64,000 nt of DNA from Desulfovibrio fairfieldensis (GCF_001553605.1 NZ_CP014229.1:2446501-2510500); one strand, 5' to 3'. Positions 52,663 through 61,565 are shown, counted from the stretch's first letter. The notes: generated by a model not told the origin, from the letters alone. Numbers and translations are program-made.

Positions 52663-54728
52663 ACGCCCAGCCCCCATATCAGCAGGCCCACCACCGTGGC
52701 CAGAATATAGAGGATATACAGATGAATCTTGCCGTGCTGGATGATTTTACAGGCATTGCAGAGGCGTTCCACGGCTTCGAACAGGGGCGTGAACAGACCG
52801 CTGCGCAGACGATCCGGCGCGGTCACGCTCAGCCCGGCCCGGCCGGGGAAAAGCCCCTCGATCATCGGGCGGCGAACCTTGAGCCCCATGGCCGGGGCGA
52901 AAATCCGCGCCAGCGGCTCGGAAAAGGAGGCGTCCGTATACTGGATGCGCGCTGAACCCGCCTGAAAGCCGCAGCCCCATGTCTGTTCCGTCCGCTCCAT
53001 TTGCGCCGCCGCGCCGCGCCGCCGCAGCAGCCATTTGCGGCCCAGCAGCAGCGCCAGGGACAGCAGCAGGCCACCCCCGCCCAGCATGGAAACCATGCCG
53101 AGGCTCCCGCTCGCCTGGGCCTGGACTTCCAGCGCGCCGGGAATCAGACCTTGCGGCGGGGGGACGGCGTGCAGGGCCGTTTGCGCGGCCAGGCCGAAAA
53201 AGCTCGGGGCCAGCAGGCCGCCCGCCACGCAGGCCAGGGCGGGCAGGGACAGCGGCCAGAGCGTGCGCCAGGAGACGGCGTGGGCATTGTCCGCGAAGCC
53301 CGTGCGGGCCTCGCCCAGAAACGTCATGCCGTAAGCCTTGGCATAGAGGGCTGCGGCCAGGCCGCTGATCAGGGCCAGACCCGTCAGGGCCAGCAGCAGG
53401 CCCATCTGCCGCTCCACGCCGGGCAGGGACGGGCCGTCCAGCATGGAAAGGGCCAGCACAAATTCTCCGGCAAAACCGCTTAGGGGCGGCAGGCAGGCGA
53501 TGGCCGCCGCGCCCAGGGCGAAGGCCGCGCCCAGCAGGGGCAGGCGCTTCTGCAAGCCGCCCAGCAGTTCCATGCGCACCGTGCCCGTGGCGTGCAGCAC
53601 TTCGCCCGCGCAGAGAAAGAGCAGGCCCTTGAAACCCGCGTGGTTGAGCATGTGCAGCAGTGCGCCCGCGAAGCCCAGCAGGGCGATCCAGGCGTTGCCC
53701 GAGGCCTGGCCGATGAGCCCGGCCCCCACGCCCATGAACATGAGGCCCATGTTCTCCACGCTGGAATAAGCCAGCAGGCGCTTGAGGTTGCTCTGGGCCA
53801 GCGCTTTCAGAATGCCCATCAGGCCGGTGCCCAGGCCCAGCAGAAGCAGACACCAGCCCCACCATTCGGGCGCGGCGCCCGGAGCCGCCAGTATGCCCAG
53901 ACTGCGGATCAGCCCGTACAGTCCGGCGTTGATCATGGCCCCGGACAGCAGGGCCGAGACATGGCTGGGCGCGGCGGGATGGGCCTCGGGCAGCCAGACG
54001 TGCAGGGGCGCGAGCCCGGCCTTGGCCCCGAAGCCCAGCACGGCCAGCAGGAACAGCGCCGTCATGACGCCCGGCCCGGCCGCGCGCAGGGCCGCGCCAT
54101 CGCGAAGCGCGTCCAGCGCCGTGACGCCCGAGCTCTGCCAGAGCAGGCCGAAAAAGGCGATCAGGGCCACGGCCCCCAAATGCGCGGCCACCAGATAGAC
54201 CCAGGAGGCGTCGCGCACCTTGCTGTCGCCGTCGTTGAAATCAATCAGAAAGAAAGGAGCCAGGGACATGATTTCCCAGGCCAGCAGAAAAAGCACGGCG
54301 TCGCGCGCGCTCATGACCAGGGCCATGCCCAGCAGCAGAAGCAGATAAAAGAACCAGTGCGCGCCCAGATTGTGCATACGCGGCGAAACCTGCCGCAGGG
54401 AGAGGCCGCCGGAAAGGGCGCAGACCAGTCCCAGGCCGAAAACCGGCAGCAGAAAAAGGCGGCTCAAGGAGTCCAGACCCAGGACGCACGCGCCCACTGG
54501 CAGTCCCCAGGGCAGGGCCGTCGACAGACTGTCGACGGCCTCCCATGGGCCGACGGCCAGGGCGCAGAGCCCGATCAGGCAACCCAGGGCCGCGCCCAGC
54601 GAGCCGAACCGGTTGACGGCCCGTCCCCAGGCCGCGCCAAAAGGCCGCAGGGCCGCCGCGATGGCCAGCAGGCCCGTCGCCAGCGCCGTCCCCGCCAGAA
54701 TCAGAAGGGCCGTGAGAAAGAGTTTCAT
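52659..54728 (-). CDS. hyfB: HyfB/NuoL-like proton-translocating subunit
   Basis: 689 residues, first gene of the operon. 14 or more helices, with LLAWEIMSLAPFFLIDFND (conserved Glu), KAGLAPLHVWLPEAHPAAPS (conserved Lys), SNLKRLLAYSSVENMGLMFM and HAGFKGLLFLCAGEVLHATG. The C-terminal portion GCGFQAGSARIQYTDASFSE is the hallmark of HyfB/HycC-type subunits rather than NuoL. A final hydrophobic helix (LYILYILATVVGLLIWGLGV) anchors the tail. With hyfC, hyfE and hyfF it forms the ion-pumping arm of an Ehr-type complex. The UDP-xylose synthase-like gene ends the upstream transcript 27 bp before. Confidence 0.92.
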   Translation of the reverse strand: MKLFLTALLILAGTALATGLLAIAAALRPFGAAWGRAVNRFGSLGAALGCLIGLCALAVGPWEAVDSLSTALPWGLPVGACVLGLDSLSRLFLLPVFGLGLVCALSGGLSLRQVSPRMHNLGAHWFFYLLLLLGMALVMSARDAVLFLLAWEIMSLAPFFLIDFNDGDSKVRDASWVYLVAAHLGAVALIAFFGLLWQSSGVTALDALRDGAALRAAGPGVMTALFLLAVLGFGAKAGLAPLHVWLPEAHPAAPSHVSALLSGAMINAGLYGLIRSLGILAAPGAAPEWWGWCLLLLGLGTGLMGILKALAQSNLKRLLAYSSVENMGLMFMGVGAGLIGQASGNAWIALLGFAGALLHMLNHAGFKGLLFLCAGEVLHATGTVRMELLGGLQKRLPLLGAAFALGAAAIACLPPLSGFAGEFVLALSMLDGPSLPGVERQMGLLLALTGLALISGLAAALYAKAYGMTFLGEARTGFADNAHAVSWRTLWPLSLPALACVAGGLLAPSFFGLAAQTALHAVPPPQGLIPGALEVQAQASGSLGMVSMLGGGGLLLSLALLLGRKWLLRRRGAAAQMERTEQTWGCGFQAGSARIQYTDASFSEPLARIFAPAMGLKVRRPMIEGLFPGRAGLSVTAPDRLRSGLFTPLFEAVERLCNACKIIQHGKIHLYILYILATVVGLLIWGLGV

Positions 54729-54755
54729 GCGCTGTTCCGGATGTTCTCGGCCGGG

Positions 54756-55712
54756 CTACGCCAAACCCTGCCGCAACTGTCCCTCGAAGTAGGCAACGGT
54801 TTTTTTCAGGCCTTCTTCCAGGGGCACCACGGGCTCCCAGCCCAGCATCTTCCGGGCCAGGGAAATATCGGGCCGCCGCTGCCTGGGATCGTCTCCGGGC
54901 AAGGGTTCATAGCTGATGACCGAACCGCTGCCGGTCAGGGCCACCACCTTTTCGGCCAGTTCCCTGATGGTGAATTCGCCGGGATTGCCCATGTTCATGG
55001 GGCCGGTGAAGTCGTCGGGCGAGGCCATGAAACGCAGCATGCATTCCACCAGGTCGTCCACATAGCAGAAGGAACGGGTCTGGCTGCCGTCGCCGTAAAT
55101 GGTGATGGGTTCGTTTTTCAGGGCCTGGATGATGAAGTTGGACACCACGCGGCCGTCGTTGGGATGCATCTTGGGACCGTATGTATTGAAGATGCGGCCC
55201 ACTTTGATGGGCAGGTTGCCCTGCCGCCGGTAGGCGAAAAAGAGCGCCTCGGCGCAGCGCTTGCCTTCATCGTAGCAGGAACGGATGCCGTTGGGATTCA
55301 CATGGCCCCAGTAGTCCTCGGTCTGCGGATGCACTTCCGGATCGCCGTATACCTCGCTGGTGGAGGCCTGATAGATGCGCGCGCCCAGCCGCTTGGCCAG
55401 GCCGAGCATATTGATTGCCCCGTGTACGCAGGTCTTGATGGTCTGCACCGGGTCGTGCTGATAATGCACGGGCGAGGCCGGGCAGGCCAGATTGTAAATC
55501 TCGTCCACCTCCACGTAGAGCGGGAAGGTGACGTCGTGGCGGATCAGCTCAAAGCGCTTGTTGTCCATGAACTCTTCCACATTGGCCCGCGCGCTGGAAA
55601 AGAAATTGTCCACGCAAATCACTTCGTGCCCCTGATTGAGCAGACGCTCGCAGAGGTGCGACCCCAGAAAGCCCGAACCGCCGGTGACCAGAACCCGTTT
55701 ACGCAGATGCAT
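54756..55712 (-). CDS. UDP-glucuronate decarboxylase / extended SDR epimerase (UXS-like)
   Basis: 318 residues from ATG 55712 (GGGGGAA upstream). It has the NAD-binding [15 protein letters not shown], the catalytic serine in [12 protein letters not shown], and the Tyr-Lys pair in [18 protein letters not shown]. The [27 protein letters not shown] and [17 protein letters not shown] segments match UDP-xylose synthases, which decarboxylate UDP-glucuronate to UDP-xylose for surface polysaccharide. An epimerase with related substrate is the alternative. Cytoplasmic. It lies just upstream of hyfB on the same strand, with no functional link expected. Confidence 0.88.
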   Translation of the reverse strand: MHLRKRVLVTGGSGFLGSHLCERLLNQGHEVICVDNFFSSARANVEEFMDNKRFELIRHDVTFPLYVEVDEIYNLACPASPVHYQHDPVQTIKTCVHGAINMLGLAKRLGARIYQASTSEVYGDPEVHPQTEDYWGHVNPNGIRSCYDEGKRCAEALFFAYRRQGNLPIKVGRIFNTYGPKMHPNDGRVVSNFIIQALKNEPITIYGDGSQTRSFCYVDDLVECMLRFMASPDDFTGPMNMGNPGEFTIRELAEKVVALTGSGSVISYEPLPGDDPRQRRPDISLARKMLGWEPVVPLEEGLKKTVAYFEGQLRQGLA

Positions 55713-55891
55713 GTTTCCCCCGGAAAGACTGTAGCCGGACGCCGCCGCGTTCAGGCGCACGGCGTCCGTAATGCAGATATATTACTCTCAATGCCCGCCG
55801 CTGGCAATGCCGCCCGACGGCCGTGCCGCGCGGTTCCCGCTTTACTTGCCTCGTTGCCGGAGCATTGCTATGTTTCCCCGCGAGGTTACGC

Positions 55892-56755
55892 ATGGGACAC
55901 AAAAAAGTGGAGCGTATTGACCCCTTGAGCCGGGCTTTGCCCCTGGGCGGGGTGGACAGCCACGCGCATCTGGACGATCCGGACTTCGATCCGGACCGTG
56001 AGGATGTTCTGGCCCGGGCCCGCGCGGCAGGGCTGGCCAACGTGGGCAACGTCTTTCTGGGGCCTGAGGATTTCGTCGCGCGCCGGGCCTTGTTCGACAA
56101 GCATCCGGAAGTCTTTTTTCTGCTGGGCATCCATCCCTGCGACGGGCGGAACTGCACGCCGGAGAGCCTGGCGGCCATGCGCGCGGCCTTTGCGACGGAG
56201 CCGCGCCTGCGGGCCGTGGGCGAAATCGGCCTGGACTTCCACTGGCAGGACTGCCCCAGGGAGTTGCAGTTCAAGGCGTTCACCGAACAGCTGGATCTGG
56301 CCCGCGAGCTGGACGTCCCCGTGGTCATTCACTGCCGCGAGGCCGAGGATGAATGCCTCATGACCCTGGAGGCGCGCGGTTTCGCCGGATATCCGCTGCT
56401 CTGGCACTGTTTCGGGGGCGGTCCGGCTCTGGCCCGCCGCATTCTGGACAACGGCTGGCACATTTCCGTGCCCGGCCCTGCGACCTACCCGGCCAATGCC
56501 GAACTGCGCCAAGCCGCCGCGACTATCCCGGCGGACCGTCTGCTGCTGGAAACCGACTCCCCCTATCTTTCGCCCATCCCCTGGCGCGGCAAGCGCAACG
56601 AACCTGCCCTGACCGTGTTCACCGCCAGGGCCGTGGCCGAGGCGCGCGGCGTCGCGCCGGAAGAACTCTGGCTGGCCTGCGGGGAAAACGCACGCCGCTT
56701 TTTCAAGCTGAATCAGGGCGTTTTGGCATTGAAAATGTCTGACTGCTCAGCATAG
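55892..56755 (+). CDS. TatD-family metal-dependent deoxyribonuclease
   Basis: A 287-residue TIM-barrel hydrolase from ATG 55892 (GAGG upstream; 55823 is an unsupported longer start). The metal ligands occur in order: VDSHAHLDD (HxH), GEIGLDFHW (Glu), VVIHCREAEDE (His), LLWHCFGGG (His) and LLLETDSPYLSP (Asp). These define the TatD/YcfH family of 3'-5' DNases acting in DNA turnover and repair. Divergent from the UXS gene with about 180 bp between them. The C-terminus DCSA overlaps the direct repeats that precede lplA. Confidence 0.9.
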   Translation: MGHKKVERIDPLSRALPLGGVDSHAHLDDPDFDPDREDVLARARAAGLANVGNVFLGPEDFVARRALFDKHPEVFFLLGIHPCDGRNCTPESLAAMRAAFATEPRLRAVGEIGLDFHWQDCPRELQFKAFTEQLDLARELDVPVVIHCREAEDECLMTLEARGFAGYPLLWHCFGGGPALARRILDNGWHISVPGPATYPANAELRQAAATIPADRLLLETDSPYLSPIPWRGKRNEPALTVFTARAVAEARGVAPEELWLACGENARRFFKLNQGVLALKMSDCSA

Positions 56756-56780
56756 TATACTGCTTTCAGCATAGCATACT
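56748..56780. promoter_or_regulatory. Direct repeat CAGCATAGTATACT upstream of lplA
   Basis: CAGCATAGTATACT (56748-56761) is repeated as CAGCATAGCATACT (56767-56780), one base different, 19 bp apart, spaced about two helical turns. It includes a TATACT that could serve as a -10 box for lplA. A candidate operator; no known regulator motif is recognised. Confidence 0.4.
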
Positions 56781-56874
56781 CTAATGACCGATGCCTGCGA
56801 TCCTGTTCAGCGGCGCGTATGTCACCGTGACGCGCCCCGGACAGGCCGGATACCAGGGGCATGACGAGGCCGCC

Positions 56875-57852
56875 ATGGAATTTCTGACATTTTCTTCGCT
56901 GGACCCCGCTTTTAATCTGGCTCTTGAAGAGCGGCTTTTTGATTCCCTGCCGCCGGAACATCCCGGACTTTTCATGCTCTGGCAGAACGGCCCTTCCATT
57001 ATTGTGGGCCGCCACCAGTGCACCGCCGAGGAAGTCAACGCCGATTTCGTGCGGCGCGAAAACCTGCCGGTGGTACGGCGCATCACCGGCGGCGGCGCGG
57101 TCTACCATGATACGGGCAATCTCAATTTTTCCTTCATTGAAAACGCCAACGGCCAGGAGCGGGTGAATTTCCGGCGTTACCTGGAACCGGTGCGCGAAGC
57201 CCTGCGCGATGTGGGGGTGCGGGCCGAAATTTCGGGCCGCAATGACCTGGAAGTGGACGGACGCAAGATATCGGGCAGCGGCCAGCGGATTCACCGGGGC
57301 AAGGTGCTGCACCACGGCACCCTGCTGGTGGACGTGGATTTCGGGCGCTTGAGCGAGGCCTTGAGCGTGGATCCGGAGAAAATCCGCTCCAAGGGCGTGG
57401 CCTCGGTGCGGGCCAGGGTCCGCAATCTTTCCGAATGCTGGACGCCGGGCACGGACATGGGCACGCTCAAATGTTGCCTGCTGCGCCATTGCGCCGCAAG
57501 CGCCGCCCGTCTGGACATGGGGGACTACGCCGCGGCCCAGGCTCTGGCCGACAGCAAATACCGGCAGTGGAGCTGGAACTACGGCGCTTCGCCGGCCTTC
57601 ACCGAGGAAAAGCGCCGCCGTTTTCCCTGGGGCGGTGTGAACCTGCGGCTGAGCGTGCGCAACGGTCGGATCGCGGATTGCCGGATTTACGGCGATTTTT
57701 TCGCCAATGCCGAGATCGAGGATCTGGAAAACATGCTTGCCGGGTTGCAGCATGAGCCCGGAGCCCTGGCCGAAGCCCTGGAAGACGTGCCTTGGGAATT
57801 GTATTTCAGCGGCTGCGATCCGGAGGAAATGCGCCGCTTTTTTGCGGAATAA
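56875..57852 (+). CDS. lplA: Lipoate-protein ligase A
   Basis: 325 residues from ATG 56875 (GAGG upstream). The BPL/LplA catalytic domain shows QNGPSIIVGRHQ, RRITGGGAVYHDTGNLNFSF (the RRxxGGGxVxHD signature) and ISGRNDLEVDGRKISGSGQR with the catalytic lysine. The C-terminal accessory domain begins near residue 245. It activates lipoate with ATP and attaches it to lipoyl domains. The glycine-cleavage H protein is encoded 3 kb downstream, an obvious partner. It lacks close linkage to a lipoyl synthase, so scavenged lipoate is the likely source. Confidence 0.93.
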   Translation: MEFLTFSSLDPAFNLALEERLFDSLPPEHPGLFMLWQNGPSIIVGRHQCTAEEVNADFVRRENLPVVRRITGGGAVYHDTGNLNFSFIENANGQERVNFRRYLEPVREALRDVGVRAEISGRNDLEVDGRKISGSGQRIHRGKVLHHGTLLVDVDFGRLSEALSVDPEKIRSKGVASVRARVRNLSECWTPGTDMGTLKCCLLRHCAASAARLDMGDYAAAQALADSKYRQWSWNYGASPAFTEEKRRRFPWGGVNLRLSVRNGRIADCRIYGDFFANAEIEDLENMLAGLQHEPGALAEALEDVPWELYFSGCDPEEMRRFFAE

Positions 57853-57887
57853 GAACGCATCGGCTTCCACCGCCGCCGGGCGCGATG

Positions 57888-57913
57888 AGAGCATTTTAAC
57901 GTTGATCCGCTCT
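57888..57913. repeat. Short palindromic element AGAGC...GCTCT
   Basis: AGAGC and GCTCT enclose ATTTTAACGTTGATCC with an AACGTT core. It lies between the convergent lplA and diguanylate cyclase genes. Member of the dispersed family; weak as a terminator. Confidence 0.5.
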
Positions 57914-57935
57914 GGCGCCGCCGCGCGGGCGGCGT

Positions 57936-59282
57936 TCAGGCTTGGGCGTTCCCGTGCGCCCGTTCGGTTCCATTCCGCCGCTTGTCCTCGTACATCCGGG
58001 CGTCGGCCGTTTTCATCAGCGTTTCATAATTCTTGCCTTCGGCGGGAAATTCCGCCCAGCCCACGCTGCAGGAAATCCGGTAGGGCGCTCCGTCGAGCAT
58101 GGCCGGTTCGCGCAAACTTTCCCGGATGCGCCGCAGCAGTTCCGGCGCCGCGTCCCGGCCGCCGTCCGTGACGGCCACGGCCGCGAATTCGTCGCCGCCC
58201 ACGCGGGCGAGAGCGGCCAAAGGCCCCAGAGCGGAGCGCAGACGCCGCGCGAATTCCTTCAGCACCGTATCTCCCCAGAAATGGCCCAGCGTGTCGTTGC
58301 ATGCCTTGAACGCGTTCAGATCCATATACAGAAACACAAAGTGCGCGGACTGCGGCGCGCGGCAGAGCGCGTCCACTATCCGGTTCAGCTTGCGGCGGTT
58401 GAACAGGCCGGTCAGATCGTCAGTCTCCGCGGTCTGGCGCAGCAAGCGTTCCTTTTCCCGCCGCTGGTGCGCCACGACGGCGCACAGCCCGCTGATGACG
58501 AAGCCCAGGCCCAGGTGAAGGGGAAGCTCCTTTGTGCCGATCCAGCCGCCTTCCGGGGCAAGGCTGAGTGTCCAGGCATGGTTGGGCACCTGGATGCCGT
58601 AGTCCACAGGCCGTCCGGGGGGCATGACGCCGCCTTGGGCGATTGTCAGATCATCGCCGTGTTCCCCCCGGCAGTGCAGGCGGTAGGCGTAGCCCTCCTG
58701 CCGCAACGCGTTCAGGAAGACCGGCTTCAAAGCCTCGGGCAGGTCCAGGATCAGCACCGCGAATCCCCAGAATTTTTCCTGCCCGTCGGCCTCGGTCAGA
58801 AAAATGGGATTGCGCGCCACCAGCCCCAGGCCGCCCTGGAACAGGCTGTACGGGCCCGATAAAACAATGCCGCGGCTGTTGACGGCTAGCAGGGCATCGG
58901 CCCGGCGTTTGGGATTGGTAAAAACGCTTGTGCCTATGACCGCTTCATTGCCCTCGCGGGGATAACAATAGGTCACGACGCCGTCCGGCAGATACTGGAT
59001 GGCCCGGATGCCCGCGCCGTCGGCCAGTGATCTGGCCAGGTCCTCAAAGACTGTTTCCGGTATGTGCCCGTGTCCGGCAATGATCACGGATTCCAGCACG
59101 TCGGTTTTGTGGAAAAGTCCGCTCAGCAGCGTTTCCAGGCGGGCGCTGTACACTTCGGCGGTGCGCAGGGCGTCCGTCCGTCGATGGTCGACCGAGGTCC
59201 ACGCGGCATAGACGGCGAAGGCGATGGTAAGCAGCACGCCGGTCAGAAAGACCGGAAAATGCAGGGGACGGACCTTGGGCAT
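57936..59282 (-). CDS. Membrane-bound CHASE-like sensor diguanylate cyclase
   Basis: 448 residues from ATG 59282. A transmembrane helix at about 9-28, a periplasmic sensor of about 220 residues (residues 32-250) that looks CHASE-like (LLSGLFHKTDVLESVIIAG, IRAIQYLPDGVVTYCYPREG, RGIVLSGPYSLFQGGLGLV), a second helix at about 253-271, then the GGDEF domain with DDLTGLFNRRKLN and intact GGDEF at 362-366. No RxxD inhibitory site is in the right place. Should make cyclic di-GMP in response to a periplasmic ligand. Convergent with lplA. An ATG at 59345 is possible but has no ribosome site. Confidence 0.9.
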   Translation of the reverse strand: MPKVRPLHFPVFLTGVLLTIAFAVYAAWTSVDHRRTDALRTAEVYSARLETLLSGLFHKTDVLESVIIAGHGHIPETVFEDLARSLADGAGIRAIQYLPDGVVTYCYPREGNEAVIGTSVFTNPKRRADALLAVNSRGIVLSGPYSLFQGGLGLVARNPIFLTEADGQEKFWGFAVLILDLPEALKPVFLNALRQEGYAYRLHCRGEHGDDLTIAQGGVMPPGRPVDYGIQVPNHAWTLSLAPEGGWIGTKELPLHLGLGFVISGLCAVVAHQRREKERLLRQTAETDDLTGLFNRRKLNRIVDALCRAPQSAHFVFLYMDLNAFKACNDTLGHFWGDTVLKEFARRLRSALGPLAALARVGGDEFAAVAVTDGGRDAAPELLRRIRESLREPAMLDGAPYRISCSVGWAEFPAEGKNYETLMKTADARMYEDKRRNGTERAHGNAQA

Positions 59283-59560
59283 GCAATGTTTCCAAAAGCC
59301 GCTTGAAAAGAGGGCTGTTGCGGGACGGCGGGCATGGTTGGACACTTTCTGTTTCTTATGGCTCCATATCCCGCAAGGGTCAAGACGTCTTGAGCGGCGG
59401 TTCCGGCGTCTTTTTTACCGCGCTGCCGGGCTTACGCGCCAGGACGGGCTTCTTGTGCCCCGCCTTCGGACATGCTAAAGTACACGCGCCCATCACAAGC
59501 TGCCCGACGGGCTCCGGCCGCTTACGGCCGCGTTCAAGACACTGCAGCAAAGGAGAATCC

Positions 59561-60643
59561 ATGTCGGAACTGCGTACGCCGCTCACTTCCTGGCATGAGG
59601 CCCATGGGGCCAAAATGGCGCCTTTCGCCGGTTGGCTCATGCCCATCCAGTACGAGGGCATTCTGATCGAGCATCAGCACACCCGTCAGCATGCCGGTCT
59701 TTTCGACATCTGTCATATGGGCGAATTCCGCATTGAAGGGCCGGGCGCGGATGAGGCGCTGTCCCGCGCGGTGAGCCACAATCTGGCTACCCTCGCGCCG
59801 GGCAAATGCCGTTACGGCTTTCTGCTCAATGCCGAGGGCGGCGTGCTGGACGACTGCATCATCTACCGCTTCGGCCCGGACGCCTTCATGATCGTGGTCA
59901 ACGCGGCCTGCGCCGCCGGGGACTTTGCGGCCCTGCGCGAGCGCCTGCCCCAGGGCGTGGCCCTCACCGACCTTTCCGCCGTCACGGCCAAGGTCGACCT
60001 GCAGGGGCCGGAGTCCGTGGACGTGCTGGAAGCCGCGCTCAACGAGAATTTTCATGACCTGCCCTATTTTGGCTTCCGGGAAACGACCTTTGACGGCGCG
60101 CCTCTGCTGGTCAGCCGCACGGGCTACACCGGCGAACTGGGTTTTGAGCTTTATCTGCCCTGGGACAAGGCCGAGGCCTTCTGGACGGCCCTGCTCAAGG
60201 ACGAACGGGTCAAACCCGTGGGCCTCGGCGCGCGCGACACTTTGCGCCTGGAGGCCGGGTTGCCCCTCTACGGACACGATCTGGACGACAAACACTCTCC
60301 GGCCGAGGCGGGCATGGGCCGCATGTTGACCAGCACGGCCGACTATGTGGGCAAGGAAGGCGCGCAGCGCGTGCGCGAGGTGCTGGTGCCTCTGCGCATT
60401 GAAGGCCGCCGTTCCGCGCGGCACGGCGACGTTCTGGCTCTGCCCGGCGGCCCGGAAGTGGGCCGGGTGACCAGCGGTTCCTTTGCGCCCTCGCTGGGCT
60501 GCGTCATCGCTTTTGCCTGGGTGGACGCGGCTCAGGCCGAACATGCGGATTTCGTGGTCCGCACGGCCCGCAGCGAGCTGGCGGCCCGCCGCGCGGATCT
60601 GCCTTTCTACAAAGAAGGCACGGCCCGCAAAAAATTGCAGTAG
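59561..60643 (+). CDS. gcvT: Glycine cleavage T protein (aminomethyltransferase)
   Basis: 360 residues from ATG 59561 (AAAGGAGAA upstream). It transfers the methylene from the H-protein aminomethyl-lipoyl arm to tetrahydrofolate, releasing ammonia. Typical segments are MAPFAGWLMPIQYEGI, GLFDICHMGEF, GVLDDCIIYRF, TGYTGELGFELYLP, LGARDTLRLEAGLPLYGHDL and GRVTSGSFAPSLG. The 200 bp before it contain an AAGACG...CGTCTT hairpin with T residues (about 59384-59418) that may be a leader terminator. First gene of gcvT-H-PA-PB; the gcvL (lipoamide dehydrogenase) gene is not in view. Confidence 0.94.
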   Translation: MSELRTPLTSWHEAHGAKMAPFAGWLMPIQYEGILIEHQHTRQHAGLFDICHMGEFRIEGPGADEALSRAVSHNLATLAPGKCRYGFLLNAEGGVLDDCIIYRFGPDAFMIVVNAACAAGDFAALRERLPQGVALTDLSAVTAKVDLQGPESVDVLEAALNENFHDLPYFGFRETTFDGAPLLVSRTGYTGELGFELYLPWDKAEAFWTALLKDERVKPVGLGARDTLRLEAGLPLYGHDLDDKHSPAEAGMGRMLTSTADYVGKEGAQRVREVLVPLRIEGRRSARHGDVLALPGGPEVGRVTSGSFAPSLGCVIAFAWVDAAQAEHADFVVRTARSELAARRADLPFYKEGTARKKLQ

Positions 60644-60720
60644 GCGCGGAGCCTTTGCCCGCGCAAGGCTTTTGATTTCACATAACCAACACATTTTATG
60701 CAGTGTAAAGGGGAAACACC

Positions 60721-61107
60721 ATGTCCAACGCTCCCGCCGATCTTCTCTACAGCAAAAGTCATGAATGGGCCCGCCTGGAAGGCGACGAAGCCGTTATCGG
60801 CATCACCCATTTCGCCCAGGAATCCCTCGGCGACATCACCTATGTGGAACTGCCGCAGGCGGGCGACGCCCTGGCTGTGGACAAGGAATTCGGCTCCGTG
60901 GAATCGGTCAAGGCCGCCAGCGACCTGGTTTCGCCGGTGAGCGGCGAAGTGACCGAGGTGAACGCCGTTCTGGAGGATGCCCCGGAAAAATGCAACAGCG
61001 ATCCTTACGGCGAAGGCTGGCTGGTGCGCGTGAAGCTGTCCGGCAAGCCCGAGGGCCTGATGGATGCGGCGGCGTATGAGGCTTTCTGCGCAACAGAGGC
61101 TCACTAG
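60721..61107 (+). CDS. gcvH: Glycine cleavage H protein
   Basis: 128-residue lipoyl carrier. The lipoylation site is Lys64 in [13 protein letters not shown], framed by [20 protein letters not shown] and the C-terminal [16 protein letters not shown]. It shuttles the aminomethyl group between P and T proteins. GGGGAAA precedes the ATG, 77 bp after gcvT. Its TAG stop is the first base of a MITE-like element that begins the 458-bp gap before gcvPA. Confidence 0.95.
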   Translation: MSNAPADLLYSKSHEWARLEGDEAVIGITHFAQESLGDITYVELPQAGDALAVDKEFGSVESVKAASDLVSPVSGEVTEVNAVLEDAPEKCNSDPYGEGWLVRVKLSGKPEGLMDAAAYEAFCATEAH

Positions 61108-61256
61108 GAGCTGTTTCTAAATTGGTTCTTTTGCCTGCCGGCTTCGTCAAACGTCGCTTTTCACTCCGGCCGAATACCAGAAGAGTATACTCCCGTCGTA
61201 AAAAGCTCGTTTTCCTCGCTGGAAAGGCAAAACTCCCTAATTTAGAAACAGCTCCC
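61107..61256. repeat. MITE-like element 3, touching the gcvH stop
   Basis: 150 bp with 17-bp perfect terminal repeats GGAGCTGTTTCTAAATT and AATTTAGAAACAGCTCC, continued imperfectly through TTTTGCCT. The centre has CCAGAAGAGTATACTCCC, shared with element 2. Inserted inside the gcv operon; the G of the gcvH stop TAG is its first base. Confidence 0.85.
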
Positions 61257-61265
61257 AGGAAAATA

Positions 61266-61390
61266 CTGAGTAATGGTCTTTTTGCCCTCTGCCCGCGTCC
61301 GGCTCATTCCGTGCGAAGGTCGGGTTTGAATATACCCCTCCGCCTGCGGTTCGCCGCCCTTGGCAGAGAACAAAAATTTTCATTACTCAG
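61266..61390. repeat. MITE-like element 4
   Basis: 125 bp bounded by CTGAGTAATG and CATTACTCAG, with TTTTTG and CTCTGCC in both arms. Same architecture as elements 1-3 but with different tips, lying in tandem with element 3. Confidence 0.75.
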
Positions 61391-61448
61391 CGCTTCCCTT
61401 GAGCAGATTCCTTTGAAATGCTCCGGGGCTGTTTCTAAGGAAGCGCTG
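61388..61448. repeat. Nested hairpin element after MITE 4
   Basis: CAGCGCTTCC and GGAAGCGCTG form an outer stem; inside, GAGCA...TGCTC makes an AGAGC-type hairpin, and GGCTGTTTCTAA repeats the end of element 3. A composite of the repeat families, 117 bp before gcvPA. No T-run follows. Confidence 0.6.
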
Positions 61449-61565
61449 ATGTCATTTTGATTGACGTAGCGGTTCCTTGGATATGTTTTGTAAAACTAAC
61501 TGGTTTTGCAAAAGACGCGCAACGTTGCAGGGCAAGCCGCAAGGCAGGTTCAAAAAGGAGTAAAC

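Noticed and set aside
46924..54728. Calling the operon a formate hydrogenlyase or active [NiFe] hydrogenase
   Set aside because: The large subunit lacks three of the four Ni-Fe cysteines, and no formate dehydrogenase or maturation gene is present.
59283..59560. Glycine riboswitch upstream of gcvT
   Set aside because: I see no paired aptamer motifs. Only a possible terminator-like hairpin with T residues near 59384-59418 is visible.
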